This document shows positions 18,819 to 27,597 of a stretch of 64,000 bases of DNA, piece after piece (the stretch's first letter is position 1; each line of letters opens with the position of its first letter). The DNA comes from Candidatus Sulfotelmatobacter sp. (GTDB lineage: Bacteria > Acidobacteriota > Terriglobia > Terriglobales > Acidobacteriaceae), in assembly GCA_025462865.1 (NCBI GenBank), contig JAOAPI010000018.1, positions 1 to 64,000 on the forward strand, written 5' to 3'. The position numbers and the translations under genes are program-made. The notes under the pieces were generated by a model. That model was not told the origin of the DNA, searched no databases, and was given only the letters and a program-made list of their open reading frames with translations.

Positions 18819-19115
18819 TCGCAAGTCCTCGTCTATAAAGTCTTCGCCGGACAATCTTTGCCGGACAAGCAGTCCGTGCCCCGACAGTCAGGGAACCTGA
18901 GATACGTTCGATGGAAAAAGGAGCTCTTTTGCAGCGATTATAGCATCGCGTTCTCTCCCCTCCCATGTGATTGCGCCTGCGGGAGTTACACTCTTTAGTC
19001 TTAGTCCTAATAGCGGAGGAGCGACTTCCCGCTTTAGGCCTCCGAAAACCGGAGACCGGAAGCCGGAAGCCGCTCTTCTCGTCGCCGTTCGCTGCTAAGA
19101 TTGGAACTGAGCCCC

Positions 19116-19640
19116 ATGCCCCGCCAAGCCACGCACCAAACCAAGCCCAGCCCGGAGAAATCCCCGCGCCGCGAGCCCACCGCCAGCGGTCACCGCGATG
19201 CCGCTGTTAATAGGATCGCTTCGCATAACTACTTCTTGCTGGAAAAATTTGAGTGTGGCGTGGTTCTTACCGGAACCGAGGCCAAATCGGTTCGCGGCGG
19301 ATTGGCTAACTTGAAAGATTCCTATGGCTTGGTCAAGGACGGCGAACTCTGGCTGCTCAATGCCCACATTGGCCCTTACGAGCACGGCAACATGAACAAC
19401 CACGCCCCGCTGCGTACCCGCAAGCTGCTTATACACAAAGAAGAGATTCGCAAGCTGATCGGCAAAACCCAGCAGAAGGGACTGACTTTAATCCCCGTCC
19501 GCATGTACTTCAAGAATGGCAAAGTGAAGGTTGAGCTGGCGCTGGCCAAGGGCAAGCAGTTGTGGGATAAGCGGGAGACCGAGCGGAGAAGGACGGCGGA
19601 TAAGGAAGCGCGGGAGGCGATCCGGGGTCGGAAGAAGTAA
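19116..19640 (+). CDS. smpB: SsrA-binding protein SmpB
   Basis: The product has 174 residues from the ATG at 19116; a TTG five codons earlier is also possible and no strong ribosome-binding site separates them. After a basic, disordered N-terminal extension of about 30 residues, the OB-fold core follows: NYFLLEKFECGVVLTGTE, AKSVRGGLANLKDSY, GPYEHGNMNNH, RKLLIHKEEI. The C-terminal helix KGKQLWDKRETERRR enters the ribosomal decoding centre. SmpB carries tmRNA to stalled ribosomes for trans-translation. The ssrA gene itself was not found next to it. The N-terminal extension is longer than in most SmpB proteins. Confidence 0.96.
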   Translation: MPRQATHQTKPSPEKSPRREPTASGHRDAAVNRIASHNYFLLEKFECGVVLTGTEAKSVRGGLANLKDSYGLVKDGELWLLNAHIGPYEHGNMNNHAPLRTRKLLIHKEEIRKLIGKTQQKGLTLIPVRMYFKNGKVKVELALAKGKQLWDKRETERRRTADKEAREAIRGRKK

Positions 19641-19685
19641 GAGCCGTGTCCACTGATTGAGTTAGTCCGATAGCCTGCAGCACCC

Positions 19686-20093
19686 TCACCACATCTCAAG
19701 CTTGATCTGGCGGTACCGATTGATTAGCTGAAAGTCGGCCCGGTTCGTAGTGACGAGACGTGCGCCGTAGGAGCGAGCGGTGAGGGCGATGAGGACGTCG
19801 AAATGCAGGTCACGCAGTTTATGCGGCTCGAAGCCTTGATCGGCGCGGATTTTGGCCAGAATCTCGCCAGACTCCAGCCAGTTCTCTTCTGTCGGAGTTA
19901 AGATCGGGTGATTTCTCGCCAGAGTGCGGAGGAATTTGTGTTCCGCCAGTCCCATGACGCCGCGCAGCAATTCCGCGAGCACCACCGACGACATGCGCAC
20001 CAAGCCTTCCACGGACTCGATCCTCTTGCGATGGCGACCTGTGCGGACCTCGTCCACCAGGACGGACGTGTCGAACACAACGATGTCACTCAT
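19686..20093 (-). CDS. vapC: VapC-type PIN-domain toxin ribonuclease
   Basis: The product has 135 residues of a single PIN domain. The acidic active-site residues are visible: D8 in VVFDTSVLVDE, E41 in LAELLRG, D99 in HFDVLIALTAR and D120 in TTNRADF. Together they hold Mg2+/Mn2+ for RNA cleavage. VapC toxins cut specific RNAs, often initiator tRNA or the sarcin-ricin loop, when their antitoxin is degraded; the target cannot be told from sequence. The start overlaps the end of the antitoxin gene by 8 nt, the usual arrangement. The intact catalytic set suggests an active enzyme. Confidence 0.9.
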   Translation of the reverse strand: MSDIVVFDTSVLVDEVRTGRHRKRIESVEGLVRMSSVVLAELLRGVMGLAEHKFLRTLARNHPILTPTEENWLESGEILAKIRADQGFEPHKLRDLHFDVLIALTARSYGARLVTTNRADFQLINRYRQIKLEMW

Positions 20094-20274
20094 CGAGTCC
20101 GGAGAACTTGAGTTTGCCGGAGTTCTTTTTCATCAGGGCTTTGAAGCGCTTCAGCGCAACGATTTCGCGCAGGGCGATGTGAACGGCGTCTGTGCGGGAT
20201 TTCGCTTTGAGCACTTTCACGGCCTCGTCGGCCAAGTCCGTGTCCAGGCGGATAGATGTCATCGTTACAGCCAT
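20086..20274 (-). CDS. vapB: VapB-type antitoxin
   Basis: The product has 62 residues from the ATG at 20274, which follows AAGGGAGAAGGT; the longer frame to 20442 has no such signal. The N-terminus (TSIRLDTDLADEAVKVLKA) is the ribbon-helix-helix pattern of the VapB/Arc-type DNA-binding antitoxins (KTRTDAVHIALREIVAL-like helices), and the C-terminal tail (MKKNSGKLKFSGLDE) would wrap the VapC active site. It is expected to repress its own operon as a complex with VapC; an inverted repeat just upstream (20289-20316) is a candidate operator. Confidence 0.85.
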   Translation of the reverse strand: MAVTMTSIRLDTDLADEAVKVLKAKSRTDAVHIALREIVALKRFKALMKKNSGKLKFSGLDE

Positions 20275-20288
20275 ACCTTCTCCCTTAA

Positions 20289-20316
20289 TATATACATGGT
20301 AGCTGCTTCGTATATA
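20289..20316 (-). promoter_or_regulatory. inverted repeat upstream of vapBC, candidate operator
   Basis: TATATAC (20289-20295) and GTATATA (20310-20316) form a perfect inverted repeat whose centres are 21 bp apart, two DNA turns, starting 15 bp upstream of the vapB start. This is the kind of site bound by ribbon-helix-helix antitoxin complexes; the AT-rich arms may also supply the -10 region. Confidence 0.5.
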
Positions 20317-20663
20317 CAAGGCAAGAAATTGTTCGCCTGTGTTGGGTCTCCAGACATGCTCGCCGCTTCGGCCGCCCGGACTGACTGACGCCGCGCCCTT
20401 CTTACTCGCCCCAGCCGATAGATCGCCCAGCAATTGACCCAATGATTGGACCCATCTCCTCCCGCTACAAGAACCCTTGTTCGTTTTTCCGAACTTTCAG
20501 AAAAACTTTTAGCAAACCAATCTCCCTCCGCTAGAATGCCAGCAATTTTGACTAGTGGTCTCGTTCCATCACGCCACCGAGAAGCGCGCCATTGCGGGAA
20601 GATCGCGCCGAGAGGCAAGAAGAAAAAACCTGTAATCCATTCCGAATACCCAGGAGAGAGTTC
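20317..20663. other. divergent intergenic region
   Basis: About 350 bp between vapB and the large secreted-protein gene. It should hold both promoters; a TAGAAT at 20532-20537 could be a -10 for the plus-strand gene, but no matching -35 is evident. No additional gene is seen. Confidence 0.35.
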
Positions 20664-23600
20664 ATGCTTACCCAAAGCCGTACCGACCAGCGCTTCGCGC
20701 TGGCGGTGATTCTGCTGCTTTCCCTTGCTGTTCCCCTGCTGATTCCATCAGCCTTCGCGCAATCCCCTGCACAATCCGGACCGACGACTGTACGCCGCGA
20801 TGTGCATCACGACGTTTCCCGACCCCTCAGCGAGATGATCAAGAACGCGCCGCCGCCCTCTCTGGTTCGCCGCGAGGTCGAACCCCTGAAGCGCATACCG
20901 CTTCCTCCAGGCCTCTCACAGTTACAGGAAGATCCCGTCGTGCAAACCAGTACCATTCCGCTGCCCACGCCTCCTGTCAGCCAGAGTTTTGAAGGCTTGG
21001 GCAATGGTCAGTATGGATTTAGCGTCACTGGCGCTCCGCCCGATACAGAAGGAACGGTCGGCGCCACGCAGTACGTGCAATGGGTGAATACATCGTTTGC
21101 CATCTTCAATAAGTCGAACGGCGCTCTGGTTGCTGGACCCAGCGCCGGCAACACACTTTGGTCCGGATTCGGAGGGGGCTGCCAGACCAACAATGACGGC
21201 GATCCCGTCGTCCTCTATGACAAGCTGGCGCAGCGTTGGGTCTTCAGCCAGTTTTCCGTGTCGACCACTCCCTACCTGCAATGCATTGCGGTCTCGACTA
21301 CGTCCGACGCGACCGGAACCTACAACCGCTATTCTTTTCAGTACACCGATTTCGACGACTATCCGAAGATGTCAGTCTGGCCCGACGCTTACTACGAGAC
21401 CTTCAACATGTTTGCCGGCGGCACGACCTTTGCCGGCGCCGATGCCTGCGCTTACAACCGCGCCGCAATGATGGCGGGAACCACGGCGACGCAAGTCTGC
21501 TTCCAGCAAGGAACATCCGTTGGCGGCCTGTTGCCTTCTGATGTCGACGGCACTACAGCTCCTCCCGTGGGCTCGCCGAACTACATGGCGTATTTCGGCA
21601 CCAATAGTTTGAATCTCTTCAAGTTCCACGTGGACTTCTCGAACCCGGCGAACTCTACATTCACAGGGCCGACGGTAATCAATGTTGCGGCTTTCAGTCC
21701 GCTCTGCGGCGGAGGCACCTGCGTTCCTCAGCCCAGCGTCACGCAGCAACTCGATTCCCTCGCCGACCGGCTCATGTACCGGTTGGCCTATCGCAACTTC
21801 GGCACTCACGAGTCTCTCGTGGTGAACCATTCTGTTGTCGCGGGTTCCAGCGGCGGCGTTCGTTGGTATGAAATCCAAAATCCTGGCGGCACGCCGGTAG
21901 TCGCTCAGCAGAGCACGTTCGCTCCCGATTCCAGTTACCGCTGGATGGGCAGCATTGCAATGGACCAGGCTGGCGACATGGCTCTCGGATACACCGTCTC
22001 GAGCAGCTCGGTCTCTCCCTCGGTCCGCTTTACGGGACGCGTTCCTACCGATCCCGCGAGCACCATGGAAGCCGAAGTTAGCATCGTGAGCGGGACGGGC
22101 TCGCAAAATGGAAACTTATCGCGCTGGGGCGACTACAGTGCCATGCAGGTTGATCCCGTGGACGACTGCACTTTCTGGTACACGCAGGAATACATGAAGA
22201 CGACGGGAAGTTTTAACTGGAATACCCGCATTGCCAGCTTCAAATTTCCCGGCTGCGGCGGCACGGCCACTCCGGATTTCACAATCGCCGCATCTCCCAA
22301 TTCTCTGACCATCACGCAAGGCTCAAACGGAACCAGCACGATCACCATCACAAGCCTCAACGGCTTCAACTCTGCGACCACGCTCAGTGCTACCGGATTG
22401 CCAAGTGGCGTGACCGCAGCCTTCTCTACCAACCCGGTAACTCCACCGGCGAATGGCAGCGCAACTTCAACGCTCACTCTAACCGCCTCTTCGTCGGCCG
22501 CTACTGGCCCTGCCACTGTGACGATCACCGGAGCTTCGGGGTCAACAACTCACAGCACAACGATCGCTTTGACCGTAAATGCCGCGGCATCACCCAACTT
22601 CACCATCGGGGCATCCCCTTCCTCTGTCACGGTGACGCAGGGTGGAAACGGCACAAGCACAATCACCATCACCAGTCAGAACAGTTTCAGTTCCGGCACT
22701 ACTCTGAGCACAACCGGTTTGCCCAGTGGCGTAACGGCGGCGTTCTCCACGAACCCGGTCACTCCGCCGGCGAACGGCAGTGCGACTTCCACGCTCACCC
22801 TCACCGCCTCAGCGGCGGCAACCACCGGCCCTGCGACGGTGACAGTGACGGGCACGTCCGGATCGCTCACGCACAGTACGAACATTGCTTTGACCGTGAA
22901 CTCGTCCACTGGATCGCAGACGGCAGTGTACGACTCCACGCTAAAAGCTCCGAAGTGCGTGAACGTAGCGTCCGGCTGTGACTCCGGTCCATCCCTGCTT
23001 CTGGGCCGCGACACATTGTCTGGCGGCGCCGAGCCCAATCAACCCAACTCCATCAACAACTCCTGTAGCGATGGCACGTCGGGCACTTTCCATTCTGACG
23101 AATCGAACGACCGCCTTGTTGTCGCCACTACCGACGGCAGCGCGTTCGCCGCGGGCAAAACAGTAAAAGTCAGTGCGACGGTATGGGCCTATAGCGGGTT
23201 CACGTCCGACCATCTCGACCTCTACTATGCTGCCAACGCCAGCAGCCCCACATGGGTACTGATCGCAACTCTCACTCCGACTGTAGCTGGAGCACAAACG
23301 CTATCCGCCAACTACACGCTGCCCACCGGCAGCCTGCAGGCGGTGCGCGCCAACTTCCGCTACACCGGTAGCGCGTCCTCTTGCAGCACTGGCGCTTACG
23401 ACGACCACGATGATCTGATTTTCGCCGTGGGCACCGGAGCTCCTGGCTTCACCGTGTCGGCCTCGCCGAGCGCGGTCACCGTGCAACGGGGCTCCAACAC
23501 CAACAGCACCATTACGGTCAGCAGCCAGAACGGATTCAGCTCAGCCACCACCCTGAGCTTTTCCGCGCTCCCCAGCGGCGTGACGGCAGCTTTCTCTAAT

Positions 23601-24224
23601 AACCCTGTCACTCCTCCGGCCAACGGCACCGCAACCTCAACCTTAACTTTCACTGCTTCTTCGACGGCCACCACAGGTACGTCGAACATCACTGTGACGG
23701 GAACGTCCGGATCATTTGTCCAAACCACCACCATCGCTCTAACAGTGACTGCAACCTCCACCCAGTTGATTCAGAACGGCGGCTTCGAGACCGGCACTCT
23801 GGCCAACTGGATTAGCGGCGGCGTCTATACACCTTTCGTCGAAACCGCGCAGAAGCATAGCGGAACCTACGCCGCGCAACTGAGTTCAAACTCCGGCAGC
23901 GAACCTAACGGCGATTCGTCCGTCTATCAGACGATCACCATACCCAGCACTGCGACCAAAGCGACGCTGACGTTCTACTACTGGCCCTCCACCACCGACA
24001 CCATCACCTACGACTGGCAGGAAGCTCGGGTGCAAAATACATCTGGTGCCTTGCTGGCGCAGATCATGAAGGTGTGCTCAAACGCAATGGCGTGGACTCC
24101 AGTAACGTACGATTTGACCTCCTACAAAGGCCAGACCATCCGCGTCTATTTCAATGCTCATGGAGACGGGTACGGCGATCTGACTTACATGTACCTGGAT
24201 GACGTTAGCGTGACCGTGCAGTAG
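20664..24224 (+). CDS. large secreted protein with three Ig-like repeats
   Basis: The ATG at 20664 follows AGGAGAG and starts a signal peptide (ILLLSLAVPLLIPSAFAQ); the product has 1186 residues. Residues about 60-535 form a domain rich in Gly, Trp and aromatic residues (WVNTSFAIFNKSNG, VVLYDKLAQRWVFSQF, YPKMSVWPDAYY), possibly a beta-propeller. Three repeats of about 105 residues follow, each with ITITSxNGFxSxTTLS and GVTAAFSTNPVTPPANG, typical of bacterial Ig-like/adhesin modules; a different Cys-containing domain separates the second from the third. The last 150 residues (NGGFETGTLANW ... YLDDVSVTV) resemble a carbohydrate-binding jelly roll. No catalytic motif was found. It is monocistronic, with a terminator downstream. 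Confidence 0.85.
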   Translation: MLTQSRTDQRFALAVILLLSLAVPLLIPSAFAQSPAQSGPTTVRRDVHHDVSRPLSEMIKNAPPPSLVRREVEPLKRIPLPPGLSQLQEDPVVQTSTIPLPTPPVSQSFEGLGNGQYGFSVTGAPPDTEGTVGATQYVQWVNTSFAIFNKSNGALVAGPSAGNTLWSGFGGGCQTNNDGDPVVLYDKLAQRWVFSQFSVSTTPYLQCIAVSTTSDATGTYNRYSFQYTDFDDYPKMSVWPDAYYETFNMFAGGTTFAGADACAYNRAAMMAGTTATQVCFQQGTSVGGLLPSDVDGTTAPPVGSPNYMAYFGTNSLNLFKFHVDFSNPANSTFTGPTVINVAAFSPLCGGGTCVPQPSVTQQLDSLADRLMYRLAYRNFGTHESLVVNHSVVAGSSGGVRWYEIQNPGGTPVVAQQSTFAPDSSYRWMGSIAMDQAGDMALGYTVSSSSVSPSVRFTGRVPTDPASTMEAEVSIVSGTGSQNGNLSRWGDYSAMQVDPVDDCTFWYTQEYMKTTGSFNWNTRIASFKFPGCGGTATPDFTIAASPNSLTITQGSNGTSTITITSLNGFNSATTLSATGLPSGVTAAFSTNPVTPPANGSATSTLTLTASSSAATGPATVTITGASGSTTHSTTIALTVNAAASPNFTIGASPSSVTVTQGGNGTSTITITSQNSFSSGTTLSTTGLPSGVTAAFSTNPVTPPANGSATSTLTLTASAAATTGPATVTVTGTSGSLTHSTNIALTVNSSTGSQTAVYDSTLKAPKCVNVASGCDSGPSLLLGRDTLSGGAEPNQPNSINNSCSDGTSGTFHSDESNDRLVVATTDGSAFAAGKTVKVSATVWAYSGFTSDHLDLYYAANASSPTWVLIATLTPTVAGAQTLSANYTLPTGSLQAVRANFRYTGSASSCSTGAYDDHDDLIFAVGTGAPGFTVSASPSAVTVQRGSNTNSTITVSSQNGFSSATTLSFSALPSGVTAAFSNNPVTPPANGTATSTLTFTASSTATTGTSNITVTGTSGSFVQTTTIALTVTATSTQLIQNGGFETGTLANWISGGVYTPFVETAQKHSGTYAAQLSSNSGSEPNGDSSVYQTITIPSTATKATLTFYYWPSTTDTITYDWQEARVQNTSGALLAQIMKVCSNAMAWTPVTYDLTSYKGQTIRVYFNAHGDGYGDLTYMYLDDVSVTVQ
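22275..23760 (+). repeat. three Ig-like coding repeats
   Basis: Units at 22275-22595, 22596 to about 22910, and 23445-23760 are similar at both the protein and the base level (for example the segment encoding TPPANGSATSTLTLTAS). The first two are contiguous; the third follows a 535-bp insertion coding for an unrelated domain. The high base similarity suggests recent duplication or conversion. Confidence 0.8.
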
Positions 24225-24237
24225 AGTTTTAGGGAAG

Positions 24238-24271
24238 ACGGCGCCGGATTTTTCATGCGGCGCCGTTTTTT
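24238..24271 (+). terminator. intrinsic terminator
   Basis: The stem ACGGCGCC/GGCGCCGT encloses a 13-nt loop and is followed by a run of six T, 13 bp after the stop of the large secreted-protein gene. Confidence 0.88.
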
Positions 24272-24325
24272 GGGGGCGGCTTCTGGCGGAGGCTCGTTTA
24301 TAGTGAGCGAAGCTGAGGCCGCGCC

Positions 24326-24660
24326 ATCAAAACCGTAAATCTAAAATCCGACATGCCTCAGGTTTCCGAAGCCCTCCAGCGTTTGGGCCGCGAACTGGCT
24401 GTGGCACGTCAGGAAAAAATAAAGCTGATCAAGTTGGTGCATGGTTACGGCTCGACCGGCGCAGGCGGCGATATTCGCATCGCGGTACAAAACATTTAGT
24501 GGAGATGACACAGAACGGTCAGATTCGCGGCTGCATCTTCGGCGAGAACTGGTCGAAATCCGACGAGACGACCTGGAAGCTCCTGCAGTCGCACGCGGAA
24601 TTGAAGAGGGACTCGGATCTCGGCCGCGGCAATCGCGGCATCACTATTGTTTTACTTTAG
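24326..24660 (+). pseudogene. Smr-domain protein, frameshifted
   Basis: One frame reads KTVNLKSDMPQVSEALQRLG and then KLIKLVHGYGSTGAGGDIR, the start and the HGxGxG core of a Smr (MutS2-type nuclease) domain. It hits TAG at 24497. Shifting by one base at the A run near 24488-24493 restores the remainder: QIRGCIFGENWSKSDETTW, then LGRGNRGITIVLL and stop at 24660, which is how short acidobacterial Smr proteins end. Thus a single missing base (CAAAAC for CAAAAAC) breaks the gene. The expected start ATG appears as ATC at 24326; an internal ATG at 24353 is available. It could be a real pseudogene or a homopolymer sequencing error. Confidence 0.75.
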
Positions 24661-24760
24661 CTTCCCTTTGCATACACGCAACGAGGCCGAAATTAATGTA
24701 GGCTATCCAGCGGCTCGTTGTGCCCGCCAGATCCACCGTAAGGTCTGAACAGTTGTCCCT

Positions 24761-26475
24761 ATGCCAAAAATCCATATCGTATTTTTTTCTTTCATCCTGT
24801 TGCTGGGCAGCTGTCAAAAACAGAAAGACGCGTCTTCCCAGAACGCGGACGTCGTCATCAGGAACGCGAAGGTTTACACGGTAGATTCGCAACATCCATG
24901 GGCGCAGGCTGTCGCGGTGAAGGGCGATCGCATCGCCTGGGTTGGAGATGAGAGCGGTGTCTCACCCTATATTGGTCCCGCGACCCGCGTGATTGATGCG
25001 GGAGGACGACTGCTTCTTCCAGGATTTATCGATAGCCACTTCCATGTCTTGCTGGGCGGCAATCCGGACGTGCTGCGCATCGAGAACGGGAACTCTCTTA
25101 AGGAAATTCAAGATCAGGTACGCGACTTCGCGAAGAGGCGTCCCGAGTTGAGCTGGATTGAAGCCGAAGGCTGGAACTATTCGGCATTTCCGAATGGGAC
25201 GCTGCCTCGCGCCACCGATCTCGTAGGACTTACAGGTGGGCGCCCCGCGTTCCTGGTGGCGTACGACTACCACACGATCTGGATGAACCGGGAGGCGATG
25301 CAAGCCTTTGGCATCACCCGGAAAACAAACAAGGTAATTTTTGCGGAGAAGCTGGAGAAGGATCCGAAGACTGGCGAACCTACGGGGATCGTAACGGGCT
25401 TCGGCAGTACAGGGCTTTCAGAAGATTCTGAAGCAGAGCTGCGCAAGCATCTGCCATCGCACGCGGATGGACAAGTGGAGCGAGGCGTCGAATGGAACAT
25501 AGGGCAGGCGGTGAAGGCGGGAATTACGACGGTCGTGGATCCGCAGTCTTATCTGGAGGATCTTCCCATCTACGCGCATTGCGGCAACAGGGAAAACTTC
25601 CCGCGCGGCTGCAGGTTGCGCTGTTCCACCGTCGCGGCACGACGGAGGCGACCCTGCAAAAATTCGCCGAGGCCCGCCGAAACTATGACGACGACTGGCT
25701 GCGCGTAGCGGCGGTCAAGTTGTACATCGACGACGTGATCGAGCCCCACACAGCTGCTTTGCTCGAACCGTACGCGGACCGGCCCGACACGCGCGGCGAG
25801 CTGGACTATCCGCCCGATGAATTCAAAGAAGTAGTCGCGCGGCTCGACCGCATGAAGTTTCAGGTGTTCGTCCATTCGATTGGAGATCGAGGCATCCGCA
25901 CCGCGCTGGACGCGATTGAGTACGCGGAAAAACAGAACGGCCCGCGAGATCGACGGGACGAGCTGATCCACATTGAGTGTCTGAACGCCAAAGACCTTCC
26001 GCGCTTTAAGCAACTCGGCGTGATTGCATGCATGCAGCCCCGGCACTGCGCACCTGACATCACGGGACAATGGGCGAAAGCGGTTGGCCCGCAGCGTTGG
26101 AAATATGCGTGGGCGTTCCGCAGCTTGCGCGATTCCGGCGCCACGCTTGCATTCGCCTCCGACTGGAACGTCGCCGAGATGGAGCCGCTGATCGGGATTT
26201 ACTCCGCATTGACCCGAAAGGGCCTTGACGGCAAGCCCGACGGCGGGTGGGTGCCGGAGCAGACAATTGATTTGGAGACAGCCATCCGCGGGTACACCAT
26301 CAACGGGGCCTACGCCAACTTTGTTGAGCAGAACCGCGGCTCCATCACGCTGGGTAAGTACGCGGATCTAGTAATGATTTCAGACGATCTTTTCAAGATT
26401 CCCGCGGACAAAATCAGGGATACCAGAGTCGTCTGGACCATGGTGGCTGGAAAGGAAGTTTGGAAGGAGCGGTAA
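24761..26475 (+). pseudogene. amidohydrolase (YtcJ-like) lipoprotein, frameshifted
   Basis: The first frame (24761-25708) begins with a lipoprotein signal whose lipobox LGSC puts the lipidated Cys at 18. Next come the amidohydrolase-3 N-terminus VVIRNAKVYTVDSQHPWAQ and the metal-binding HFH (H93, H95) in GFIDSHFHV. Near 25575, after LEDLPIYA, the frame is lost. It resumes one base over with LRQQGKLPARLQVALFH and runs to 26475, including VHSIGDRGIRTALDAIE, HIECLNAKDLPRF, FASDWNVAEMEPL and the C-terminal GKYADLVMIS. Loss of one G in TACGCGCATTGCGG explains it. Intact relatives are about 570 residues and hydrolyse unknown amide-like substrates at the cell envelope. Mutation or sequence error cannot be told apart here. 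Confidence 0.85.
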
Positions 26476-26532
26476 TTTGGCGACGATAGGGCCAGTAGAG
26501 ATGCTTCCTAGTCGCCACAGCAAAGCGCGATA

Positions 26533-27507
26533 TTACGATGCTTGCCCCTGCGGCGGCGCACTCGGAACGATCGGCACCGGTACCGTTCCCTCCGCCATTG
26601 GTGCGACTGCCACGACTGGGGTAAAGGGCTGCACCGCAATTGGCTCGACCATGTTCTTCAAGTAATAGTTCACTACGACACCACGCTGCCAGAAGCGCGG
26701 AATCAATAGCACGAGTAAAGTCAGCTGGCTCACCAGGAACGCGCCACCCAAGTTGGCAGGTGGGACAAACTTCATCCAAGCCCACACGCCTGCCACGAAC
26801 ACAATCGCCGCCACAATCGTAATTACGACGTAATCTCCCAGTAGCCGTCCCACGTTCCGCCAAGTATGCCGGAAGGCTGCGCCGATCGATCTTCGCACCG
26901 CCCGCTGATCACTCAGCACTATGTCTGTCTGCGCCAGATCGAACCAGATGCGTACAGCTGTCATCGCCAGAAAAATTACTAACAGGCCCGCCAACCGCAC
27001 TCCTGGCACAAGCAGCTCATTCGTACTCTCCGAGGCTTTCTTTGTCAGCAAACCCTGCACGCCGAAAAGCGCTGCGGTCAACGGTATCATCACGATTCCG
27101 GCCGCCAGCGTGAGGCGGATGAAGCGCCACAAGTTTCGCCCGCACGTCCGGAAGAAATCCTCTCGTGGTAGCCGGTAGGTTGAGGCGTAGCCTTGCAGCA
27201 CCCCGGGCAAAAACAGGGTAGTCGCAAACATGAAGACTAAAGCAAACAATACGGCTGGCATTCTGGACACGATGGCTGGACCAAACTCCGGACGCAAAAA
27301 CATCTCCGCGAGCACGGATATGTCAAAGCCATGTAACAAGCGGTCAGCCCGCAAGCTGTGATCCAAAATTGTTCCAGCCTGGTTGACGAAAGCCATCGTC
27401 CCAAACAAGGCGAGCACTACATTCAGCGCGTAAAACCAGACAATGTAGCGCTTGTTTCGTAGCACCATACCCAAGCCGCCGCTCAATAGACCATTATTTT
27501 CACGCAT
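26533..27507 (-). CDS. polytopic membrane protein of unknown function
   Basis: The product has 324 residues with about six hydrophobic helices, including YIVWFYALNVVLALFGTMAF, VLFALVFMFATTLFLPGV, LAGIVMIPLTAALFG, LAGLLVIFLAMTAVRI, VVITIVAAIVFVAGVWAW and LGGAFLVSQLTLLVLL. The layout resembles glycerophosphoryl-diester-phosphodiesterase-type or DUF-type membrane proteins with RRSIGAAFRHTWRNVGRLLG between helices, but no family could be fixed. The C-terminus is a Pro/Val-rich tail. The next gene upstream on the same strand, an M1 peptidase, ends 90 bp before its start, so they may be co-transcribed. Confidence 0.7.
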   Translation of the reverse strand: MRENNGLLSGGLGMVLRNKRYIVWFYALNVVLALFGTMAFVNQAGTILDHSLRADRLLHGFDISVLAEMFLRPEFGPAIVSRMPAVLFALVFMFATTLFLPGVLQGYASTYRLPREDFFRTCGRNLWRFIRLTLAAGIVMIPLTAALFGVQGLLTKKASESTNELLVPGVRLAGLLVIFLAMTAVRIWFDLAQTDIVLSDQRAVRRSIGAAFRHTWRNVGRLLGDYVVITIVAAIVFVAGVWAWMKFVPPANLGGAFLVSQLTLLVLLIPRFWQRGVVVNYYLKNMVEPIAVQPFTPVVAVAPMAEGTVPVPIVPSAPPQGQAS

Positions 27508-27597
27508 GGTTAATTACCCTCAATCCCAACACATGAATCATCCATCCTGCAATCAACAGATGAGCCCAGAACCTTCCACTTCCCTCAGGACAGAGAT

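Noticed and set aside
24441..24701. 86-residue plus-strand frame
   Set aside because: Out of frame with both halves of the Smr gene that occupies the same bases.
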